Assembly (NCBI RefSeq): GCF_041381155.1
Contig: NC_091142.1
Span: 20,794,362 to 20,858,361 of the forward strand
Origin: Argopecten irradians
Lineage: Eukaryota; Mollusca; Bivalvia; Pectinida; Pectinidae
Length of the DNA: 64,000 nucleotides
Direction: 5' to 3'
The notes below the pieces were generated by a model that worked only from the letters and a program-made list of their open reading frames with translations, made no database searches and was not told the DNA's origin. Numbering within the stretch: the first letter of the stretch is position 1; every line of letters begins with the position of its first letter. The position numbers and the translations under genes were made by a program. Below, in pieces: positions 1-12,532 of the stretch.

Positions 1-712
1 GGCTTGATTTTTAGATGTATTTATACACCATTGTTAAAGCCAAATCCAGCCACGCCTTAAAAAGATCGTATACGTCTACCTTAAATAAATTCGTAATGAA
101 CACATGTGTAGACGCCATGACGTAAATACTTGCATACAATTGATACCACATGCACTCAATATTAGTTAACTAAATGGTAAAACCTTTTACTAAACTAGAT
201 ATCGTTTGGATGCCTATTCGTGTATGTCACTTCTTGGCCACCGTACTTTACAGGTGACTTTGGTAACACTTTAACATAACTGATTTGACAGAAATAATGT
301 AGGCATATCATTAGGTTGTACTGGGATTTAGTGATTTGTTGTGTAACTTGTAAAGGCTGACAAAATATGCAAAAATTCTACGCTTCAGATATAAATATAT
401 AATCCAGCAGATAATACACATATTTCCGTGGTCAAATTACCACCATATAATCACGGAAATAATGTTGAAGAAATAACACCAACGTTTGATTAAGGCATGG
501 CCATACAATTGAAAACCGCGCTAATTCGCACGGTACTGTAGGACATTCCACTGGGAATGTTTTTTTTCAACAAGTGAAAACTGTCTACATATACATTAAT
601 GTATATCAAATATCTAAAATTATTAGATAAGTTAATAAACTAAAGCAATAAAGTGAAAATAAGATGATATCTCTGATATGCAATTTCTACTATTTTTTCT
701 TGTTTTATTTAG

Positions 713-766
713 GAATTTTGTGCAATAAAAATATTCATTAAAGTCTTCAGGCAAAATAATTTGCAG
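713..766 (+). CDS. Exon-like island, 18 codons (weak candidate)
   Basis: An open 54-nt stretch lies between a pyrimidine-rich acceptor (TTTTATTTAG) and a strong donor (CAG/GTAAGA). Read in phase 0 it begins EFCAIKIF and ends NNLQ. It is unchanged at 13243-13296, but the surrounding block is also about 99% identical, so conservation adds little. No domain is recognisable. It could be an untranslated or coding exon of the same gene as the island at 1724, or a chance pairing of splice-like sites in AT-rich DNA. Confidence 0.25.
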
Positions 767-1723
767 GTAAGATAAGAATTACTTACCACAATTATCAAAA
801 TAGGGCATGTGAAAAATTGTCATTTTTATAATACAATTAATATCATAAAACGAAGCGAATAGAAAAACTATTTTTATATAACCATGCTACGATATAGATA
901 TATTCTTTGGGATCAGATTGATCTATTTAGGGGTATTTGCTTTTTTGGAGGGTTTCTTAACATCTCAATTTTGTTTGATGACCCTGCTATATTTTTATTT
1001 GTTTACAGAAACCTAAAAGTGATTTCATATAAATATGAAAGCATGTTTCATTTGAATATATTCTTCGTTTATACTTTTGTAATGGTAAGAACATATCACA
1101 GGTGGTATTTGATAGTATGTAGTAAAGTTAGCATGATAAACGTAGTCGCAATATCTCGTATTATTTTCGAAATTTTATGAATTCTTGTCCAATCATTTAC
1201 CTTTACAACGTGTATAATTTAAAACACTTATAAGTTATTGTACATTTACTACATTTACATGTATATAAGTATTTAATATCAATTACGATCTATTCTGTTC
1301 AAATTACATGTTGAGTATTATACCAGGGGATTAAACAAACACATACAGTTATTTCATGAAAGCCATCCATTGCAACCAATTAGGATTAGAGTATAAAGGG
1401 AAATGAACGAAGTAAGGCAAGGATCAGAGTCAGTATTAATTAGAATATGTTTTAGCTCATTGCACATTCACGTTGATTTTCAGGTAAATATTGAATAACT
1501 GCAATCAAGAAGCTGCTGAGTGGTATTTAACATACACATTTATTATTCATCACCACCCGTGTTAGATACACTAAACTGAACATAACGATATTTTTTCTTA
1601 CTATTGTCACGATGTACTTTAAAACTATCCCAAACATAATATAAGCCACAAAATACCGACTTATTACATGACGTTTGTCGTATTTAACACATGCAATTTT
1701 TTTTATTTTTTTTTATTTTTCAG

Positions 1724-1828
1724 GTAAATAGAGAAGTTGCTGTTGTATAGTGAGAGTGACGTGCCTAGGAGATTATGGAGCATCTGCGCAGGCGTGCACA
1801 CTCTAGAAATGCGCACTCTAAGAATGAG
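1724..1828 (+). CDS. Putative 5' coding exon starting MEHLRRRAHS (copy 1)
   Basis: A long polypyrimidine tract ends in CAG at 1721-1723. The candidate exon then has in-frame stops in its 5' part, an ATG at 1775, 18 codons (MEHLRRRAHSRNAHSKNE) and a GTAGGA donor at 1829, leaving phase 0. The peptide is strongly basic and resembles no family I know. The 54 coding bases are identical in the second copy at 14298-14351, while the untranslated part of the exon has three changes and the intron just upstream is much more diverged. The next exon is unknown. The ankyrin exon at 16918 has the right phase to be joined, but that is inference. The acceptor is fused to a donor-like GTAAAT, so a recursive splice site is an alternative. 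Confidence 0.4.
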
Positions 1829-1961
1829 GTAGGAATCAATTGTGGTTTATAAGAATAGTAAGAGAAAAGACATTTTAACATATCGGTTTGGTTGCTGTTT
1901 TGAATTGCATTGTTTGCACCGTTAAATAGTGTGTATGATTTTGAATACCGTCCCGATGAAA

Positions 1962-2750
1962 GGAACAAATTTAATAAAGGTGAACACATTTAATACAGGT
2001 AAACACATTTGATACAGGTAAACACATTTAATACAGGTGAACACATTTAATACAGGTAAACACATTTAATACAGGTGAACACATTTAATACAGGTGAACA
2101 CATTTAATACAGGTGAACACATCTAATACAGGTGAACACGTCTAATACAGATGAACACACTTAATACAGGTGAACACATTTAATTCAGGTGAACACATTT
2201 AATACAGGTGAACACACTTAATACAGGTGAACACACTTAATACAGGTGAACACACTTAATACAGGTGAACACATTTAATACAGGTGAACACATTTAATAC
2301 AGGTGAACACATTTAATACAGGTGAACACATTTAATACAGGTGAACACATTTAATACAGGTGAACACATCTAGTACAGGTGAACACATTTTATACAGGTG
2401 AACACATTAGATACAGGTGAGCACACTTAATACAGGTGAACACACTTAATACAGGTGAACACATTTAATACAGGTGAACACATTTAATACAGGTGAACAC
2501 ATTTAATACAGGTGAACATACTTAATACAGGTGAACACATTTAATACAGGTGAACACACTTAATACAGGTGAACACATCTAATACAGGTGAACACATTTA
2601 ATAAAGGTGAACACATTTAATACAGGTGAACACGTCTAATACAGGTGAACACATTTAATACGGATGAGCACATTTAATACAGGTAAACACATATAATACA
2701 GGTGAACACATTTAATACAGGTGAACACACTTAATACAGGTGAACACATT
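1962..2750. repeat. 19-bp minisatellite, about 41 monomers
   Basis: Head-to-tail copies of ACACATTTAATACAGGTGA with scattered variants (ACACACTTAAT, ACACATCTAAT, ACACGTCTAAT). The array lies about 130 bp downstream of the exon-like island at 1724, in its presumed intron. Each monomer contains the E-box CAGGTG, which also reads as a juxtaposed AG/GTGA splice-like pair. Confidence 0.98.
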
Positions 2751-3236
2751 TACGTGTATTGCAATCTATTGGAGCTTCTCGGGTGCGTTGGTACATTGCG
2801 AGCCTTTTCGTGGTGCCACGTGGATATGCTAAGGTCGTTCCAGGTCGCAATAAAAACAAGATTTGTTAAGGGAAGTAATGTTTCCTGTCGAATTTGGTAG
2901 TTAGTTTTCAATATTTTAGTCAGGTTAGTAAGTCCGCGAAGTTTATTTGGAAGGATAAGAAAATCCACTGTCAAGGTAATATACTTTTTAATATGTAGCA
3001 GAATGTTCTACTATAGTGTATGTTTCCCTGTTAAAATCCTTACCTGCTGATCAATCATTACATTACCCTATAAAAGATGTGATGGCGATAGATTCCTCGT
3101 TGAATGTGAATAATAAGAACTTGAACAAGATTGATAAAGCTGACGTCGCCTTCTGTAGTATAAGAAGTCCATGCTATGTTTCATTCTTCTTTTGATAATA
3201 TTTTCATGTGTTTTAAAGGTTTGTTGGTTTTTTGAA
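2751..3236. other. Unassigned stretch after the minisatellite
   Basis: The part at 2770-2860 is less AT-rich than its surroundings and has one short open frame on + (about 37 codons) and a 74-codon frame on -. Neither has a recognisable motif or supporting splice sites. I see no gene here. Confidence 0.5.
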
Positions 3237-4795
3237 GTCCTGTGGTCTGTAGAGTTGCTATTCGTGGAATGATTTGTAATGTGGTGATGAATGATGACTG
3301 ACGATTATATATATCAGCATATGTGCAATTACTTTAAACAAAATTTTATAACATGACCTTGCTATACTACATTCGTCTTTTACTCGTATATGATTTCAAA
3401 TTATACTAGGTGTTTATGAATAATGTGTGTATAAGCGTAAAAAATAGAGCAAGCTATTTAATATTTCAAGAACTTACATATGAATAATGATATAATAACA
3501 GCATAACCATGAACAAGCCCCAGAGTGTATCAAATCTTAGCAATACATTGTTACATTTGCTCTAAGAAAATGTGTAAATATACTATTAATAAAGTAGAAA
3601 TAAATATTCTATAATTAATCATATGCATATATACGGTAGTGTGTAGATACAATATAACATAATACTTGTCAATTTTCAGTTATAATTGTATATGACGCAA
3701 TATAATCAACTGGGTAATTTGACCTTGGGTATAGTTTTTAACATCTACATAGCAATGACCAATATACTTTAAGGCAAACGGTAGTTGATAAACCATGTAG
3801 AAAACTTGACCAATTATAAAGAAATTGATTAGTGCACGATTGCAAATGCATTATGAATGATATTTAAAAATAAACCAATCAGTAAAATATTTGAAAACTA
3901 TAAAAAAATAGTAATAGTACATGTGCTCAGAGTTAAAGGAATATGTAATGCCGATAGTTGTTTAATCATCTTTCAAATATCCAATAGAGTTATTGTTCAA
4001 AATGTTTACATATCTTGATTTTGCCAAATAACGGATGATAATCGTAAGCATAGAAATTCAAGTAATTATTACATATATAACGATGAAGAAAACAAGAATG
4101 TCCCAAGGGATCAAATGCTGCTTAGAATAATGTAGAACAATGTTATTTTAACCAATTTTCAAACTCAACTAATAAAAGGTTTGATTATTTGTTTAAAATT
4201 GTGATATATCCTATTTCTACCAGTACATCAACATAGGTATTTTGAGTTTGATATTTAAAAGTGTCAAGTCAGCATGTTTTAATGGCGACGTTCATATCAT
4301 GTCAAATTTAACAAAATATAAATTATGGTCCTGTGGTCTATAGAGTTGCTATTCTTGGAATGATTTGTAATCTGGTGATGAATGATGACTGACGATTATA
4401 AGTATCAGCATATGTGCAATTAATCTAAATAAAATTTTATAACATTACCTTGCTATACTACATTCGCCATTTACTCGTATATGATTTCAAATTATACTAA
4501 GTGTTTATGAATAATGTGTGTATAAGCGTAAAAAAGCAAGATATTTAATATTTCAAGAACTTACATATGAATAATGATATAATAACAGCATAACCATGAA
4601 CAAGCCCCAGAGTGTATCAAATCTTAGCAATACATTGTTACATTGCTCTAAGAAAATGTGTACATGTACTATTAATAAAGTAGAAATAAATATTCTATAA
4701 TTAATCATAGGTTGAGTTTCATATTTAAAAGTATTAAGTCAGCATGTTTTAATGGCGACGTTCATATCATGTCAGATTTAACAAAATATAAAATA
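3237..4795. repeat. Decayed 1.1-kb tandem duplication
   Basis: 3237-3623 matches 4328-4709, and 4242-4325 matches 4712-4795. The simplest reading is that a segment of about 1.1 kb (3237-4327) was duplicated in tandem and the second copy then lost an internal piece of about 620 bp. Identity is roughly 95% by eye. There is no coding signal in either copy. Confidence 0.9.
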
Positions 4796-5985
4796 CGGTC
4801 ATAAGATGCATACACTCAATAAAACTATATGTTAAATACTGATATAGACAACTGCCATTAACCAGAAACATATCAATAACATTTATTCATACATTAAATT
4901 GTTGAAAGAAGTAAATGTTACCAAAGCTTGGTTGATATAAAAAAGTTATGCTTATACGTGTTGACCAAAATGTTTGGTTATATGCATAAAAGCCATACTC
5001 GAAACATCATAGGCTACTTTCTTTATTGTTATATTCATCCCCGGTCTATTTCAAGGTCAACCTGAAGCTGTGGATAAAATACTGGCAAATCATAGACCTT
5101 TAGATATTTCCTTTGAAAAAATACAGTATTTTAATTCAAGATAAATATATAAAAATTATTTAATTGCGTCCCGAAAACAAAAATGAAAACGGAACTATAT
5201 CCTATATGGGATGAAGCACTGATTGCGCATGCACCAAAAGTAAAATCGATCATCTCATATTTTTTGTGTTAATTAGACAAATATATACACGATTAAATAC
5301 CAGTTATTGTTCAAATGGAGAATATCGTTTATGCTCTGTCGGCGGTGGAGCATCTTTAATGAAATGTAATATTAAATTTTTGTGTGGCTGCAAGAGATGA
5401 TAATGATCATTATCGCAAAAACTTAGCGTTTTTCAGTGCTTTGCATGCAGGTAACACTTCAATAAGAGGTATTAGTTGATGTGTTTTTCACAGAATAACC
5501 TGCATGATATATATGGTCTGAAATAGTCTAGAATATAAAGATTAATTGCCAACAATATCGGTGAGTTCGAACAGCGACTGTGTCATCAGCTCTTTGTCTC
5601 TCTTCAAAAAGAGATATCCATTCCCTGACTGTGACTAAGACAATGCTTAGCAGCATCAATATTCTGTAATTGCATATTGCACAATTATCTGCCCTTGCGG
5701 GTAGGTATTGATTGTGACGTCATGCGTTTGCGAGCGTAACGTTTAACACAATATACTTGGATAATAAATATTACATCATAATATTGTACATGTGTATTTG
5801 TAATAAATGTATCGGGTAAAATACCTTTGTATCAGCTGGAATGTGTATTGGGCTTAATAGGCATAAGCTTAATGTCCTAATGGAAGGGTCTGGATACAAT
5901 AACTAAATCAAAGTCATTGCTATTATAAGTATTTGATAGTTGTCAGAGACTTAAGCTAGACATCATATCATCAGCCAGGCTTTGA
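4796..5985. other. AT-rich stretch without a recognisable gene
   Basis: Apart from the repeat at 5258-5362 and a consensus cAMP-response-like TGACGTCA near 5716, I see no open frame with domain similarity and no convincing exon. Confidence 0.5.
5258..5362 (+). repeat. Old interspersed repeat, member A
   Basis: About 100 bp here resemble the reverse complement of 22163-22275. The best-preserved core is TTTATGCTCTGTCGGCG followed by an AGCATCTTTA box. A perfect 16-bp palindrome centred on TGATCA follows at 5399-5414. Family unknown: possibly the end of an old SINE or MITE. Confidence 0.6.
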
Positions 5986-6060
5986 CCAATGAATGCTAAG
6001 GGTAGTCAAAGATTTGGCCAAACCTCGGTATAAAAAGAGGTGCATAATCTGTTATCAGTA
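5986..6060 (+). promoter_or_regulatory. CCAAT/TATA/initiator core promoter candidate
   Basis: CCAAT lies at 5986-5990, TATAAAAAG at 6029, and a protostome-type initiator TCAGTA at 6055-6060 puts the predicted start at A6057. That places TATA at -28 and CCAAT at -71, textbook spacing. Downstream, an ATG at 6075 with G at -3 and +4 opens a 14-codon frame (MVTGRHYSYSTIET, stop at 6117-6119), and AATAAA follows at 6198-6203. The product could be a very short transcript or the first exon of something longer. I see no good donor before the AATAAA. Confidence 0.45.
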
Positions 6061-6203
6061 GTAGTAGAAGCGATATGGTCACGGGCAGACACTACTCATA
6101 TTCGACCATTGAAACCTAAAATGTTTAATTTTATTTCGAGTGACTAACGCTTTCGTGTCAACACTGATACATAAAGAAATATGATGTTTACGCTATGAAT
6201 AAA

Positions 6204-7438
6204 CTGTAGTCCAACTTGATGTACATACATGTATAACTGATTTCCATGTTGCTTAATTATGTTTGTATATATTTAAAGAGGAATCGAATTTGAACCTGGG
6301 TTGGATTTTTATATAACGCATAAATAAGGCATACGAAGTGTCACAAACGTCATACTTATTCGTAGAAAACGACATAAATTGCGCTCTCAAAATGACGACG
6401 TCACAATGGATACCTACCTGCAAGGGAGCTTACTCTGTTATATGCAAAGAAGGAATATATATATTTTTTGAAACATAAAAACACACCTTAATATTTACTG
6501 CAATAGAGAGCTAGGTTCCTATTATTACAAAACTGTGTGCAGTAGACTCTCACTCAGTGGCCCTATTGTATACTGTATGGCTGACAATCCATGTCTATAA
6601 GATTTAATCAATAAACGTATACACAAGATTGTTTGGGATATAATTACTTATTAACTGGTTATAACAGGAATACAACTTATATTGAAAACCATTTTTTTAA
6701 TCAGTTCATTTAAGCGGTCTTCACAGTGTTCTTGGACTTTCCCGAACATATCAGATTGTAAATTAAATGTAAGATATTTACCAGCGAAACATGGCGCTAA
6801 CGATCAAACTATACATGGTTTAATTCACAAAGGTGTGTCCTTTAGACGACAAGTCTAAATATAGAAGTCATCGTAAACTGTCTGGTGAATATATAGGTTA
6901 GTGCTAGTAATGTGTATGGAATGAGGAAGGAAATTAAGTTACAAGACACCCGTTAATATATTTACGTCTTTTAGGCTTTCATGTTCCATAACCTGGTAAT
7001 GTGAAATAATGGAATTAATCACAAACGGAAGAGAGATTCCAGGTAATAGACAACGTTAACATAAAGTAGTCTCCTCACTGATAAAGATTACAATCTATTA
7101 GGTAAGTACGCGCTTTCAATATACATATCTAAGTCATTTATCAAACAGTCTTTTCCAAGTCAACCTTCATGTTTTATATCTTGCCGTAACATATTTTACT
7201 TTCTCAATTCGTCTTTCATTAATACTAAATGTTCTGTTTACTACAAAGACTAGATAAAGCAGTGTTTACTCACACTAACAACCCTGGCGATAATTATACA
7301 TTAATTATATTACTTACCTTCCAACATCTACACACATATGACATTCCAATGACCAGGCCTTGGATTAATGGAGGCAAATATCAATTAAAATCTGTAGACA
7401 CTTACATAGAAAATATTATTAGATATTAACTGTCCAGC
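6204..7438. other. Intergenic or intronic AT-rich stretch
   Basis: No repeat boundary, RNA gene or supported exon is visible. The 66-codon frame at 7229-7429 abuts the satellite and has no family resemblance. Confidence 0.5.
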
Positions 7439-10400
7439 TATGTGAGGTGGTGTTTTAACATTAGACATTAAACTATACAGTGTTGTGAGGTGGTGTTTTA
7501 ACATTAGACATTAAACTATACAGTTATGTGAGGTGGTGTTTTAACATTAGACATTAAACTATACAGTTTTGTGAGGTGGTGTTTTAACATTCAACATTAA
7601 ACTATACAGTTATGTGAGGTGGTGTTTTAACATTAGACATTAAACTATACAGTGTTGTGAGGTGGTGTTTTAACATTCAACATTAAACTTTACAGTTAAG
7701 TGAGGTGGTGTTTTAACATTAGACATTAAACTATACAGTTATGTGAGGTGGTATTTTAACATTAAACAATTAAACTATACAGTTATGTGAGGTGGTGTTT
7801 TAAAATTATACATTAAACTATACAGTTATGTGAGGTGGTGTTTTAACATTAGACATCAAACTATACAGTTATGTGAGGTGGTGTTTTAACATTAGACATT
7901 AAACCATACAGTGTTGTGAGGTGGTGCTTTAACATGATACATTGCACTATACAGTTATGCGAGGTGGTGTTTTAACATTAGACATTAAACTATAGAGTGA
8001 TGTGAGGTGGTGTTTTAACATTATACATTACACTATACAGTTATGCGAGGTGGTGTTTTAACATTAGACATTAAACTATACAGTGATGTGAGGTGGTGTT
8101 TTAACATTAGACATTGAACTATACAGTGATGTGAGGTGGTGTTTTAACAATATACATTACACTATACAGTGATGTGAGGTGGTATTTTAACATGATACAT
8201 TAAACTATACAGTGTTGTGAGGTGGTGTTTTAACATTAGACAGTAAACTACACAGTGTTGTAAGGTGATGCTTTAACATTAGACATTAAACTATAAGCGT
8301 TGTGAGGTGGTGTTTTAACAGTATACATTACACTATACAATGATGTGAGGTGGTGTTTTAACATTAGACATTAAACTATACAGTTATGTGATGTGTTGTT
8401 TTAACATGATACATTAAACTATACAGTGTTGTGAGACGGTTTTAACATAACATTAACTATACAGTGATGTGAGGTGGTGTTTTAACAACATAACTATACA
8501 GTTGTGAGTGTGTTTTAACATATACATTAAACTATAAGTGTGAGGAGGTTATGTTTTAACATTAGACATTAAACTATACAGTGATGTGAGGTGGTGTTTT
8601 AACATTAGACATTAAACTATACAGTGTTGTGAGGTGGTGTTTTAACATTAGACATTAAACTATACAGTGTTGTGAGGTGGTGTTTTAACATTATACATTA
8701 AACTATACAGTGATGTGAGGTGGTGTTTTAACATTAGACATTAAACTATACAGTGATGTGAGGTGGTGTTTTAACATTAGACATTAAACTATACAGTGTT
8801 GTGAGGTGGTGTTTTAACATTAGACATTAAACTATACAGTTATGTGAGGTGGTGTTTTAACATTAGACATTAAACTATACAGTGTTGTGAGGTGGTGTTT
8901 TAACATTAGACATTAAACTATACAGTGTTGTGAGGTGGTGTTTTAACATTAGACATTAAACTATACAGTGATGTGAGGTGGTGTTTTAACATTAGACATT
9001 AAACTATACAGTGTTGTGAGGTGGTGTTTTAACATTAGACATTAAACTATACAGTGTTGTGAGGTGGTGTTTTAACATTAAACATTAAACTATACAGTGT
9101 TGTGAGGTGGTGTTTTAACATTAGACATTAAACTATACAGTGTTGTGAGGTGGTGTTTTAACATTAGACATTAAACTATACAGTGATGTGAGGTGGTGTT
9201 TTAACATTAGACATTAAACTATACAGTTTTGTGAGGTGGTGTTTTAACATTAGACATCAAACTTTACAGTGATGTGAGGTGGTGTTTTTTAACATTAGAC
9301 ATTATAAACTATACAGTTTTGTGAGGTGGTGTTTTAACATTAAATTTAAACTATACAGTGTTGTGAGGTGGTGTTTTAACATTAGACATTAAACTATACA
9401 GTGTTGTGAGGTGGTGTTTTAACATTAGACATTAAACTATACAGTGTTGTGAGGTGGTGTTTTAACATTAGACATTAAACTATACAGTGTTGTGAGGTGG
9501 TGTTTTAACATTAGACATTAAAACTATACAGTGTTGTGAGGTGGTGTTTTAACATTAGACATTAAACTATACAGTGTTGTGAGGTGGTGTTTTAACATTA
9601 AACATTAAACTATACAGTGTTGTGAGGTTGTGTTTTATCATTAGACATTGAATTATACAGTGTTGTGAGATGGTGTTTTAACATTATACATTAAACAAAA
9701 CAATGATGTGAGGTGGTGTTTTAACAATAAACATTACACTATACAGTTTTGTGAGGTTGTGTTTTAACATTAGACATTGAATCATACAGTGTTGTGAGAT
9801 GGTGTTTTAACATTATACATTAAACTACACAGTGATGTGAGGTGGTGTTTTAACATAAGACATTAAAGTATACAGTCTTGTGAGGTGGTGTTTCAACATT
9901 AGGCATTAATTTATACCGTGATGTGATGTGGTGTTTTAACATTAAACATTAAACCATACAGTGTTGTGAGGTGGTGTTTCAACATTAAACATTAAACTAT
10001 ACAGTGTTGTGAGGTTGTGTTTTAACATTAGACATTAAACTATACAGTGTTGTGAGGTTGTGTTTTAACATTAGACATTAAACTATACAGTGTTGTGAGG
10101 TTGTGTTTTAACATTAGACATTGAATTATACAGTGTTGTGAGGTGGTGTTTTAACATTATACATTAAACTATACAGTGTTGTGAGGCGGTGTTTTAACAT
10201 CATACATTGAATTATACAGTATTGTGAGGTGGTGTTTTTAACATTAGACATTAAACGATACAGTGATGTGAGGTGGTGTTTTAACATTAGACGTTAAAGT
10301 ATACAGTGTTGTGTGAGGGTGTTTTAATATTAGGCATTGATTTATACAGTGATGTGAGGTGGTGTTTTAACATGATACATTAAACTATACAATGTTGTGA

Positions 10401-11810
10401 AGCGGTATTTTACATTAGACATTAAATTATACAGTTATGTGAGGTGGTGTTTTAACATTAGACATTAAACTATACAATGATGTGAGATGGTGTTTTAACA
10501 TTATACATTAAACTAAACAGTGATGTGAGGTGGTGTTTTAACATTAGACATTAAACTATACAGTGTTGTGAGGTTGTGTTTTAACATTAGACATTAAACT
10601 ATACAGTTGTGTGAGGTGGTGTTTTAACATTTTACATTAAACTAAACAGTGATGTGAGGTTGTGTTTTAACATTAGACATTAAAGTATACAGCGTTGTGT
10701 GAGGGTGTTTTAATATTAGGCATTGATTTATACAGTGATGTGAGGTGGTGTTTTAACATGATACATTAAACTATACAATGTTGTGAAGCGGTATTTTACA
10801 TTAGACATTAAACTATAGAGTGTTTTGAGGTGGTGTTTTTCCATTAGACATTAATTTATACAGTGTTTTGAGGCGGTGTTTTACATTAAACATTAAATAA
10901 TACAGTTATGTGAGATGGTGTTTTAACATTATACATTAAACTATACAGTGTTTTGAGGTGTGTTTTTACATTAGACATTAAACTATACAGTGTTGTGAGG
11001 TTGTGTTTTAACATTAGACAATAAACTATACAGTGTTGTGAGGTTGTGTTTTAACATTAAACATTGAATTATACAGTGTTGTGAGATGGTGTTTTAACAT
11101 TAAACATTAAACTATACAGTGTTGTGAGGTGGTGTTTAAACATTAAACATTAAACTATACAGTGTTGTGAGGTTGTGTTTTAACATTATACATTGAATTA
11201 TACAGTATTGTGAGGTTGTGTTTTAACATTATACATTAAACTAAACAGTGATGTGAGCTGGTGTTTTAACATTAGACATTAAACTATACAGTGTTGTTAA
11301 CATTATACATTACACTATACAGTGATGTGAGGTGGTGTTTTAACATTAGACATTAAACTATACCGTGTTTTGAGGTGGTATTTTTACATTAGACATTAAA
11401 CTATAAGTGATGTGAGGTGGTGTTTTAACATTAGACATTAAACTATACAGTGTTGTGAGGCGGTGTTTTAACATTAGATATTAAACTATACAGTGTTGTG
11501 AGAGGGCGTTTTACTATTAGGCATTCATTTATACAGTGATGTGAGGTGGTGTTTTAACATAACACATCAAACTACACAGTTATGTGAGAGGGTGCTTTAA
11601 CATTAGACATTAAACTACACAGTGATGTTGGTGGTGTCTTAACATGAGATATTAAGCTATAGGGTGTTGTGAGGTGGTGTTTTAGCATTAGACATTAAAC
11701 TATCAAGTAATGTGAGTTGGTGTTTTAACATAAGACATTAATTAAACTGTTTTGTGAGGTGGTGTTTTAATATTTGGCATTAAACTAAATTGTGATATTA
11801 ATGTGTTTTT
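7439..11810. repeat. 43-bp satellite array, about 100 monomers
   Basis: The monomer is 43 bp: TGTGAGGTGGTGTTTTAACA followed by a TTAGACATTAAACTATACAG half and a 3-nt junction that varies (TGT, TGA, TTA, TTT). The core at about 8540-9600 is very homogeneous. Both flanks are more diverged, as expected when unequal exchange homogenises the middle of an array. A short stretch near 8440-8540 has several small deletions relative to the consensus. No open frame runs through it. Confidence 0.98.
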
Positions 11811-12532
11811 TGATTTGTAATAAATAATCAATACTGATATTGGGACAAATTCGTGTAAATGTCCGGTAAAACCATTACCATATACATATATTGTGTCAGA
11901 TTTTTTGTGTTAATATCGTTTTGACCTACATTTAATACACATTGCCGTCAGTTTAACTATGCAATGGTAAATCGTTTGCCACTTACGATAGATATCATCA
12001 CGGTCCAGTGGTATTTACTGCATGTGTATTTTAAAAAGAAACCTAGACAGAATAATATGCATACATCGACACACTGGGTTGTAGTATTCATCGAACATGT
12101 TCAGTTTACTATGATCAAAACAGAGAATAAAATTGATTTAGCCTTTGTCTTCACAATTATGATTCACAAAATGTCAACAACAATGTTAACGTAAATTAAA
12201 TCCTAAAAATGAAGCCTTCTCTCTATGAACCTGTATCATTTTGCAAATTCCAACCATCCGTTGCAAAGTAAAAATAATAAAAAAATAAAATAGCAATTAA
12301 CCAAACACTATATGAAAAGCACAAAGAGTAAAACAATAGACGTAAGTAAATTTCAATTCCAATAATAGTATCCGTTGTATTTAACACTTTCACGGAGTTG
12401 GACGTGCTGATGTTACTTAGTCACACCTTATAATGAATTGTGCCCTTCTGACACCACTGTGCTCACATTTCAAAATACGTGTAAGTAACTTTGTGATTGA
12501 CGATGTAAATATTGAAAACTTGCACCATGCAC
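11811..12532. other. Spacer between satellite and second duplicated block
   Basis: Ordinary AT-rich sequence. The 76-codon frame at 11964-12194 has no recognisable similarity or splice context. Nothing else is visible. Confidence 0.5.

Larger units (their letters stand above)
1..1960. repeat. Left copy of a duplicated ~2-kb block
   Basis: The first base of the window aligns with 12533, and similarity continues through both exon-like islands up to the 19-bp minisatellite, at an offset of about 12.5 kb. From 1 to about 1590 I see only a handful of substitutions and three homopolymer length changes. From about 1600 to 1720 the copies differ far more (roughly one base in five or six), and then the exon at 1724 is again almost identical. 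The block probably continues left of the window. Outside the exon-like islands I see no gene in it. Confidence 0.95.

Noticed and set aside
884-1180. 98-codon frame kept in both block copies (also 13413-13709)
   Set aside because: The copies differ at four bases and all four change the amino acid. Composition is AT-driven, there is no domain and no splice context. The surrounding block is equally similar, so retention reflects recent duplication.
1962-2750. Possible CRISPR-like array
   Set aside because: Monomers are contiguous 19-mers without unique spacers. It is a eukaryotic minisatellite.
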